DNA of 11,260 nt from an uncultured Prevotellaceae bacterium (GTDB taxonomy: Bacteria > Bacteroidota > Bacteroidia > Bacteroidales > Bacteroidaceae). The stretch covers positions 1-11,260 of the forward strand of contig CAMPCG010000064.1 in the NCBI GenBank assembly GCA_946644025.1. Direction: 5' to 3'. Below are positions 6,496 through 11,260 of the stretch, one piece after another. Numbering within the stretch: position 1 is the first letter of the stretch; every line of letters starts with the position of its first letter. A model generated the notes under the pieces. The model did not search any database and had not been told where the DNA came from. It saw only the letters and a list, made by a program, of their open reading frames with translations. Made by a program: the position numbers and the translations under genes.

Positions 6496-6518
6496 TTGTC
6501 TGAAAGTGTGTATTTTTG
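6488..6518 (+). promoter_or_regulatory. Promoter of the Cys/His protein - TonB receptor operon
   Basis: TTTG (6488-6491), 19 bases, then TATTTTTG (6511-6518) is a full match to the Bacteroidetes -33/-7 consensus. Transcription should begin at about 6523-6525, on or next to the GTG at 6524. The first gene may therefore be leaderless. Confidence 0.75.
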
Positions 6519-6523
6519 CAACC

Positions 6524-6871
6524 GTGAAGGTAAGGACAAAACGTAAGATAGCGTCATGGCTGTTATTGACGGCGTTGCTGCCAATGCTGCTGCTGTCGTC
6601 GCTACACCTGCACCCGGTGCAGCCGCCGGTCGGCGGAGATGACTGCGCAGACTGCGTAGAGCATCACTGCGCGGGACACATCAGCCAGCAGGCCCAGACG
6701 CTCCACGACTGTCTGCTCTGCCAGTTCCTGTCGCTGCCGAAGATGGTAGCCGCAGTGGCCGAGGCCGTCACCACCGATTGTTCGTGTAAGATTAGCTACG
6801 CCCAGTGCCAGCCGGCTTTCTATGCGCTGGCAGTGGGCACCATCGTCACCCGGGGGCCTCCCGCTGTCTGA
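6524..6871 (+). CDS. Small exported Cys/His-rich protein, putative metal-binding partner of the TonB receptor
   Basis: The exact family is not recognised. Read from GTG at 6524 it has 115 residues. The N-terminus is basic (KVRTKRK) and leads into a hydrophobic stretch, ASWLLLTALLPMLLLSSLHLH, which is a signal peptide or anchor. It then carries metal-ligand-like motifs: CADC (41-44), HHC (47-49), H52, H61, CLLC (63-66) and CSC (86-88). The C-terminus RGPPAV recalls DUF2946-like proteins found in metal loci. The ATG at 6473 lies upstream of the -33 element and would not be transcribed from the promoter at 6488-6518, so the GTG is preferred. The receptor gene starts 62 bp later with no promoter between them, so they form one unit. 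A role in periplasmic binding, sensing or delivery of zinc or copper is inferred. Confidence 0.75.
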   Translation: MKVRTKRKIASWLLLTALLPMLLLSSLHLHPVQPPVGGDDCADCVEHHCAGHISQQAQTLHDCLLCQFLSLPKMVAAVAEAVTTDCSCKISYAQCQPAFYALAVGTIVTRGPPAV

Positions 6872-6933
6872 GACCCATCCCGAGAGACTTAACTAATCCA
6901 TACACAACTTTTTCTTTTAATACATTTCACAGA

Positions 6934-9234
6934 ATGAAAAGACATTTTATCATTCTGCCATTGTTGGGTGTATGCCTGACGATGGCAGCCCAAGACAGCA
7001 TAGTAAGCCATCAGCATAACCACTATACCGACACGGCCGACGTGTTCTTCCGCCACCTCAAGCTCAACGAGGTGAGGGTGACGGGCGTGACGGGCGACAC
7101 CAAGCTGAAGTATTCTACGGCTCCCGTGAGCATCGTCAGCCCGCAGCAGCTGAGGGCCACGGCCTCGACCAACGTCATCGACGCCATTGCCCGCCAGCCG
7201 GGCATGAGCCAGCTCACCACGGGCAGCGGCATCTCGAAGCCCATCATCCGCGGGCTGGGATATAACCGCGTGGTCGTCATGAGCGAAGGCGTGCGGCAGG
7301 AGGGGCAGCAGTGGGGCGACGAGCACGGCGTCGAGGTAGACGGAGGCAGCGTGGAGAGCGTGGAGATACTGAAAGGCCCCGCGTCGCTCATGTACGGCTC
7401 CGACGCCATGGCCGGAGTGGTCATACTCCATAGCAGCCCCACACTGCCCGAGGGCGAGATGAGGGGCAGCGCGTCAGCCCAGTATCAGACCAACAACGGG
7501 CTGATGGGCTATTTGCTCAACATGGGCGGCAACCAGCGCGGATTCGTATGGGACGCCCGGTGGAGCGGAAAGCGGGCTCACGCCTATAAGAACAAGTACG
7601 ACGACTATGTGCCCGGGTCGCAGTTTAAGGAGATGGCCGGACGGCTCATGCTCGGACTGCAGAAGCGGTGGGGACACTCGCGCCTGACCTGGACCGCCTA
7701 CCACCAGACGCCGGGCATCATAGAGGGCGAGCGCGACGAGACCACCGGCGAACTCCTGCGCTCGTCGGACTCCCCGACGACTTACGGCAAGTCGCTGCCC
7801 TACCAGCAGGTGAAGCACTACAAGCTGGTATGGGATAACGTGCTCAACCTGCCCAACGGCTGGCTCAAGGCCATCGTGGGATACCAGCAGAACCGCCGTC
7901 AGGAGTTTGAGGAGCCCCACCATCACGAAGACCACGACCACGCCTCCGACTCCCATGATGCCCACGAAACCCACGAAACCCACGAAACCCACGATACCCA
8001 CTCCACCCACGATTCCGAAGACACCCCCGCCCTCTTCCTCAAGCTCCACACCCTGACCTACGACCTGCGCTACCTGACCCACGAGTTCAGCGGCTGGAAG
8101 CTGTCGGCAGACACCCAGGGCATGTGGCAGCGGTCGCAAAACCTGGGCGAGGAAGTCCTCATCCCGGCCTATCGCCTCTTCGACATCGGCCTCTACGCCA
8201 CGGCTAGCAAGCAGCTCGGGCGGTGGACGCTGAACGGAGGCCTTCGCATGGACCATCGCCATCTGAAGGGAGAGGAGCTGCTGGAGGGCGACGAGGTGCA
8301 TTTCGCTGCCTTCAGCCGCAACTTCAACGGCGTGACGGGCAGCGTGGGAACGGTATGGAACATGACCGACCACCTCAACCTGCGCCTGAACGTGGCCCGG
8401 GGATTCCGCGCGCCAAACATGAGCGAGCTGGGCTCGAACGGCGCTCACGAAGGCGCACTGCGCTACGAGCGCGGAAACCAGCAGCTGAAGCCCGAATACA
8501 GCCTCCAGGCCGACCTGGGACTCGACTTCACGTCGCACCTCGTGTCGGCACAGCTGGCCCTCTTCGCCAACCGCATCGACAACTATATCTTCCTCAAAGG
8601 CGAGGGCCGGGAAATCGACGGGCACCCCCTCTACAGCTACACCCAGGGCGACGCCCGCCTGCTGGGCTTCGAGGCCGGCGTGGACTTCCATCCTGTCCAC
8701 TCGCTCCACTTCGAGAATACCTTCTCCTACGTCGATGCCCGACAGCTCCACCAGTCACAGCCACTACTCCCGGAGCGTCAGCGTAGGGCCTCAACGGCCT
8801 ACCTGCCCTACACACCGGCACCGCGCTGGACGTCGGAGCTGAAGTGGGAGCTGCTCCACCACCGCCATCCCACGCTGGGCTCACATTCCGACCACACCCA
8901 CCAGGCCAGCGGACTCTCGGCCGACAATCTCTATCTCGCCGTCGGCATGGAGTGCTACCTGAAGCAGAGCCACGTCTTTGCCGAAGACGATACCGAGACC
9001 GCCACGCCCAGCTACACGCTGCTGAACCTCTCGGCCGGCACAGACCTGACCTGGGGCGGAAAGAAGATTGCCGAACTGTACGTCACTGCCGACAACCTGC
9101 TGAACCGGGCCTATCAGAACCACCTCAGCCGACTGAAGTATGCCGACATGAACACCGTCAGCGGCCGGCGCGGCGTTTACAACATGGGGCGCAACATTAC
9201 TTTCAAGCTCGTGGTGCCCTTCAGAATCCTCTGA
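6934..9234 (+). CDS. TonB-dependent outer-membrane receptor with His-rich loop (zinc/ZnuD-like)
   Basis: This 766-residue outer-membrane active transporter starts at the ATG at 6934 with signal peptide MKRHFIILPLLGVCLTMAAQ, then a short SHQHNH cluster (25-30). The plug domain spans about 45-168, with VIDAIARQPG, IRGLGYNRVVVMSEGVRQ (105-122) and SVESVEILKGPASLMYGSDAMAG. The rest is the beta-barrel. One extracellular-type loop has 12 His in residues 329-359, mostly as THE/THD triplets. A second, smaller His cluster occurs near 641-656 (HHRH, HSDHTH). Such His-rich loops are known from the neisserial zinc receptor ZnuD, so zinc is the best guess; nickel, copper or haem cannot be excluded. There is no N-terminal carboxypeptidase-like domain and no SusD partner, so it is not a polysaccharide system. 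The open frame extends back to 6805, but this overlaps the previous gene and lacks a signal peptide. Confidence 0.93.
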   Translation: MKRHFIILPLLGVCLTMAAQDSIVSHQHNHYTDTADVFFRHLKLNEVRVTGVTGDTKLKYSTAPVSIVSPQQLRATASTNVIDAIARQPGMSQLTTGSGISKPIIRGLGYNRVVVMSEGVRQEGQQWGDEHGVEVDGGSVESVEILKGPASLMYGSDAMAGVVILHSSPTLPEGEMRGSASAQYQTNNGLMGYLLNMGGNQRGFVWDARWSGKRAHAYKNKYDDYVPGSQFKEMAGRLMLGLQKRWGHSRLTWTAYHQTPGIIEGERDETTGELLRSSDSPTTYGKSLPYQQVKHYKLVWDNVLNLPNGWLKAIVGYQQNRRQEFEEPHHHEDHDHASDSHDAHETHETHETHDTHSTHDSEDTPALFLKLHTLTYDLRYLTHEFSGWKLSADTQGMWQRSQNLGEEVLIPAYRLFDIGLYATASKQLGRWTLNGGLRMDHRHLKGEELLEGDEVHFAAFSRNFNGVTGSVGTVWNMTDHLNLRLNVARGFRAPNMSELGSNGAHEGALRYERGNQQLKPEYSLQADLGLDFTSHLVSAQLALFANRIDNYIFLKGEGREIDGHPLYSYTQGDARLLGFEAGVDFHPVHSLHFENTFSYVDARQLHQSQPLLPERQRRASTAYLPYTPAPRWTSELKWELLHHRHPTLGSHSDHTHQASGLSADNLYLAVGMECYLKQSHVFAEDDTETATPSYTLLNLSAGTDLTWGGKKIAELYVTADNLLNRAYQNHLSRLKYADMNTVSGRRGVYNMGRNITFKLVVPFRIL
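7961..8014 (+). repeat. Six 9-bp tandem repeats encoding His triplets
   Basis: CCCACGAAA occurs three times from 7961, followed by CCCACGATA, CCCACTCCA and CCCACGATT. Each unit adds one three-residue step (HET, HET, HET, HDT, HST, HDS) to the His-rich loop of the receptor. Gain or loss of units would change His number without breaking the frame. Confidence 0.85.
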
Positions 9235-9331
9235 CAGGCAACAATTATTAAGTCATTAAACGAATGTAAATTTGGCGGCCACGCTGGCAAACGGATTTTA
9301 AACGCAATACGGGAAATGTTAAATTGAAAGA

Positions 9332-9366
9332 AAAAGAACGGACAAATTGTCAGTTTTCCGTTTTTT
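9332..9366 (+). terminator. Probable intrinsic terminator of the metal-uptake unit
   Basis: AACGGA (9337-9342) pairs with TCCGTT (9357-9362). The stem extends outwards through A-T pairs and one G-T pair to about 10-11 bp, and the right arm ends in a run of six T (9361-9366). The 14-nt loop contains half of a second dyad, GACAAATTGTC (9341-9351). It lies about 100 bp after the receptor stop and directly before the htrA -7 box. Confidence 0.5.
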
Positions 9367-9371
9367 GACTC

Positions 9372-9379
9372 TATATTTG
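9372..9379 (+). promoter_or_regulatory. -7 promoter box of htrA
   Basis: TATATTTG is a full match to TAnnTTTG. A TTG at 9347-9349 with 22-base spacing could serve as a weak -33 element, and it lies inside the GACAAATTGTC dyad. The leader would be about 45 nt, AT-rich, with no Shine-Dalgarno, ending at the ATG at 9430. Confidence 0.6.
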
Positions 9380-9429
9380 CATCGACCGTTACGAATCGGA
9401 AAATATACATTAACATAACTTGTATTGAT

Positions 9430-10938
9430 ATGAAAAAGATTGCAAATTTCTTGACACCGGCCCTCAGCGTGGCCGCCATCGTATTCTCCGTGGCAGCGTT
9501 CAGCACCACTTGCGCCGCAACCCACAGCAAGGCATCGGCAGCTCCAGAGACGGCCTCCGTGGCCGCCATGCCCGCCGCACAGCCTGTAGACCTGACCTAC
9601 GCCGCCGACAAGGCACTGCCCTCGGTGGTACATATTAAATATGTGCAGAACTCGAAGATACAGACCGTAGAGGTGCAGAGCGACCCCTTCGAGGACTTCT
9701 TCAGCGACCCCTTCGGCGGATTCTTCGGACGCGGACAGCGCGGACAGGGCGGCACGCAGAAGCGCCAGGTGCAGACCCCGAAGCGCACCGCCACGGGCAG
9801 CGGCGTGATTATCTCGACCGACGGATACATCGTGACCAACAACCACGTGGTGGACGGAGCCGACGAGCTGACTGTCACTTTGACAGACAATAAGGAATAC
9901 TCCGCACGCATCATCGGTGCCGACAAGACCACCGACCTGGCCCTCATCAAGATTGACGGCAAGCAGCTGCCCGCCATCAAGATTGCCAACAGCGACGACG
10001 TGAAGGTGGGCGAGTGGGTGCTGGCCATAGGCAACCCGCTCGGACTGAACAACACCGTCACCGCCGGCATCATCTCGGCCAAGGCCCGCACGCTCGGCGC
10101 CAACGGCGTGGAGAGCTTCATTCAGACTGATGCCGCCATCAACGCCGGTAACTCGGGCGGTGCACTCGTCAACACCAACGGCGAGCTCGTAGGCATCAAC
10201 GCCATGCTCTACTCGCAGACGGGCAGCTACAGCGGCTACGGCTTCGCCATCCCCACGGCGATGATGAACAAGGTGGTGAACGACCTGAAGGAGTATGGTA
10301 CCGTGCAGCGCGCCATGATTGGCATCAGCGGCACTGATGTGAAGAACTACGTGGACAGCGAGAAGGACAAGGGCAACGAGGTTGACCTGGGCACCATGGA
10401 GGGCATCTACGTGGCCGAGGTGGTGGAGAACGGCGCTGCCGAGGATGCCGGCATAGAGAAGGGCGACGTCATCACCGAGGTGGACGGCCAGAAGGTGCAG
10501 AAATTTGGCGACCTCTCGGGCATCATCGCCCAGAAACGCCCCGGCGACAAGGTATCGCTGACCTACCTGCACAACAAGAAGAAGCAGACCAAGGAGGTGG
10601 TGCTGAAGAACGAGCAGGGCAACACCAAGGTGGTGAAGAACGCCGACCTGGACGTGCTCGGAGCCGACTTCCGCGAGATTACCAAGGCCCAGAAGGAGCA
10701 GCTCGAAATCAACTACGGACTGGAGGTGATGAAGGTCAGCGGAGGCAAGATGAAGGAGGCCGGAGTGCCCAAGGGATTCATCATCCAGCGTGTCAACGAC
10801 GTGCCGATGAAGACCCTCGAGGACCTGCAGAACGCCGTCAAGGAGGCCTCAACGTCGAGCGACCCCGTGCTCTACATCAAGGGCGTCTATCCTACAGGCA
10901 AGGCCGGATACTTCGCCGTGGGACTGCAGAACGAGTAA
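9430..10938 (+). CDS. htrA: Do-family periplasmic serine endoprotease (HtrA/DegP)
   Basis: HtrA/DegP is a trypsin-fold protease and chaperone that degrades misfolded envelope proteins. The 502-residue product starts with a signal sequence (MKKIANFLTP..., hydrophobic to about residue 30). The protease domain has the complete triad: His139 in TNNHVV, Asp169 in TTDLALIKI and Ser242 in GNSGGAL. A Phe- and Gly-rich LA loop (DPFEDFFSDPFGGFFGRG, 85-102) is typical of Bacteroidetes Do proteases. PDZ1 is at about 296-395 and PDZ2, more diverged, at about 408-498. The one Cys, C28, follows STT; this is a poor lipobox, so a soluble periplasmic form is more likely than a lipoprotein, though not certain. 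It has its own promoter and ends at the strong hairpin at 10964-11004. The ATG at 9430 fits the promoter and signal peptide. Confidence 0.96.
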   Translation: MKKIANFLTPALSVAAIVFSVAAFSTTCAATHSKASAAPETASVAAMPAAQPVDLTYAADKALPSVVHIKYVQNSKIQTVEVQSDPFEDFFSDPFGGFFGRGQRGQGGTQKRQVQTPKRTATGSGVIISTDGYIVTNNHVVDGADELTVTLTDNKEYSARIIGADKTTDLALIKIDGKQLPAIKIANSDDVKVGEWVLAIGNPLGLNNTVTAGIISAKARTLGANGVESFIQTDAAINAGNSGGALVNTNGELVGINAMLYSQTGSYSGYGFAIPTAMMNKVVNDLKEYGTVQRAMIGISGTDVKNYVDSEKDKGNEVDLGTMEGIYVAEVVENGAAEDAGIEKGDVITEVDGQKVQKFGDLSGIIAQKRPGDKVSLTYLHNKKKQTKEVVLKNEQGNTKVVKNADLDVLGADFREITKAQKEQLEINYGLEVMKVSGGKMKEAGVPKGFIIQRVNDVPMKTLEDLQNAVKEASTSSDPVLYIKGVYPTGKAGYFAVGLQNE

Positions 10939-10963
10939 GGGGCTCTTAACCACAGATCGTAAT

Positions 10964-11004
10964 ACGAATTGGCTGCGCGTATTTACTACGCGCAGCCAAT
11001 TCGT
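10964..11004. terminator. Bidirectional terminator between htrA and ribE
   Basis: A perfect 18-bp stem, ACGAATTGGCTGCGCGTA and its complement, closes a 5-nt loop TTTAC (10982-10986). On the plus strand it is followed by TTTTATT. It lies between two convergent genes, 25 bp after the htrA stop and 19 bp from the ribE stop, so it should serve both. The T tract is better for the htrA direction. Confidence 0.85.
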
Positions 11005-11023
11005 TTTATTCCTATCGAAAAGG

Positions 11024-11260
11024 TCAGAGCTGCTGCAGCCGGGCGATATACTTGCCGATGATGTCGAACTCGAGGTTCACCACCGTTCCGGGCCTGATGT
11101 CCTGGAAGTTGGTGTGCTCCATGGTGTAGGGTATGATGGCCACCTGGAACGTGTTGTCGGTTGGTCGGCAGACGGTGAGCGACACGCCGTTGACGGTCAC
11201 CGAGCCCTTGTCTACGGTGAAGTAACCGTGGCGTGCCATCTCGCGGTCGAAGGGGTACTC
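11024..11260 (-). CDS. ribE: Riboflavin synthase, C-terminal part (5' end outside window)
   Basis: Riboflavin synthase dismutates two molecules of 6,7-dimethyl-8-ribityllumazine to riboflavin plus a pyrimidine, the final step of riboflavin synthesis in the cytoplasm. The last 78 codons are visible. They cover most of the second lumazine-binding domain: KGSVTVNGVSLTV, then VAIIPYTMEHTNF, and the C-terminal NLEFDIIGKYIARL that closes the family in Bacteroidetes. The full protein is about 200 residues, so roughly 60 percent lies to the right of the window. The ATG at 11239 is internal, because the frame continues upstream with EYPFDRE to the edge. It converges on htrA across the shared hairpin. 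Confidence 0.93.
   Translation of the reverse strand, partial: EYPFDREMARHGYFTVDKGSVTVNGVSLTVCRPTDNTFQVAIIPYTMEHTNFQDIRPGTVVNLEFDIIGKYIARLQQL

Noticed and set aside
6934..9234. Polysaccharide utilisation (SusC-like) receptor
   Set aside because: It is too short for SusC, lacks the carboxypeptidase-like N-terminal domain, and no SusD gene follows.

Overview
The window looks like chromosomal DNA from a GC-rich member of the Bacteroidales, most likely the Prevotella group. Five promoters carry the Bacteroidetes -7 consensus TAnnTTTG, three genes seem to start only just downstream of such a box, and leaders are AT-rich with few Shine-Dalgarno sites. The protein set (dxs-trkA pair, Do-type protease with a DPF-rich loop, His-rich TonB receptor) fits that group. 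The genus is inferred from style, not from a search.

Layout. Positions 1-4812 are a leftward operon: dxs (isoprenoid precursor and thiamine/pyridoxal branch point), trkA (potassium uptake regulation; overlaps dxs by ATGA) and murF (cell-wall precursor ligase; runs off the left edge). A G-run repeat separates trkA from murF. Positions 4864-5241 hold no convincing gene, but contain four 21-bp tandem repeats built of palindromes and several hairpins. A leftward gene at 5242-5826 encodes a small membrane-anchored protein with a highly charged tail. Across a shared promoter region it diverges from a PaaI-type hotdog thioesterase (6029-6436).

Next is a rightward two-gene unit: a small Cys/His-rich exported protein (6524-6871) and a TonB-dependent receptor with a His-rich loop (6934-9234). 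Together they look like an outer-membrane zinc (or other transition metal) uptake locus, with a dyad over the promoter. A periplasmic HtrA/DegP protease follows (9430-10938). It ends at a perfect 18-bp hairpin shared with the convergent ribE, of which only the 3' part is present (11024-11260).

The most unusual feature is inside dxs. The gene carries two in-frame, AT-rich insertions (3030-3125, 96 bp; 4298-4399, 102 bp). Each is an inverted repeat whose arms are diverged 7-bp repeats, and both end on a related inner core, AAGTATGRTTAC. They behave like a palindromic element that inserts into coding sequence while keeping the reading frame. I do not recognise it as a named family.
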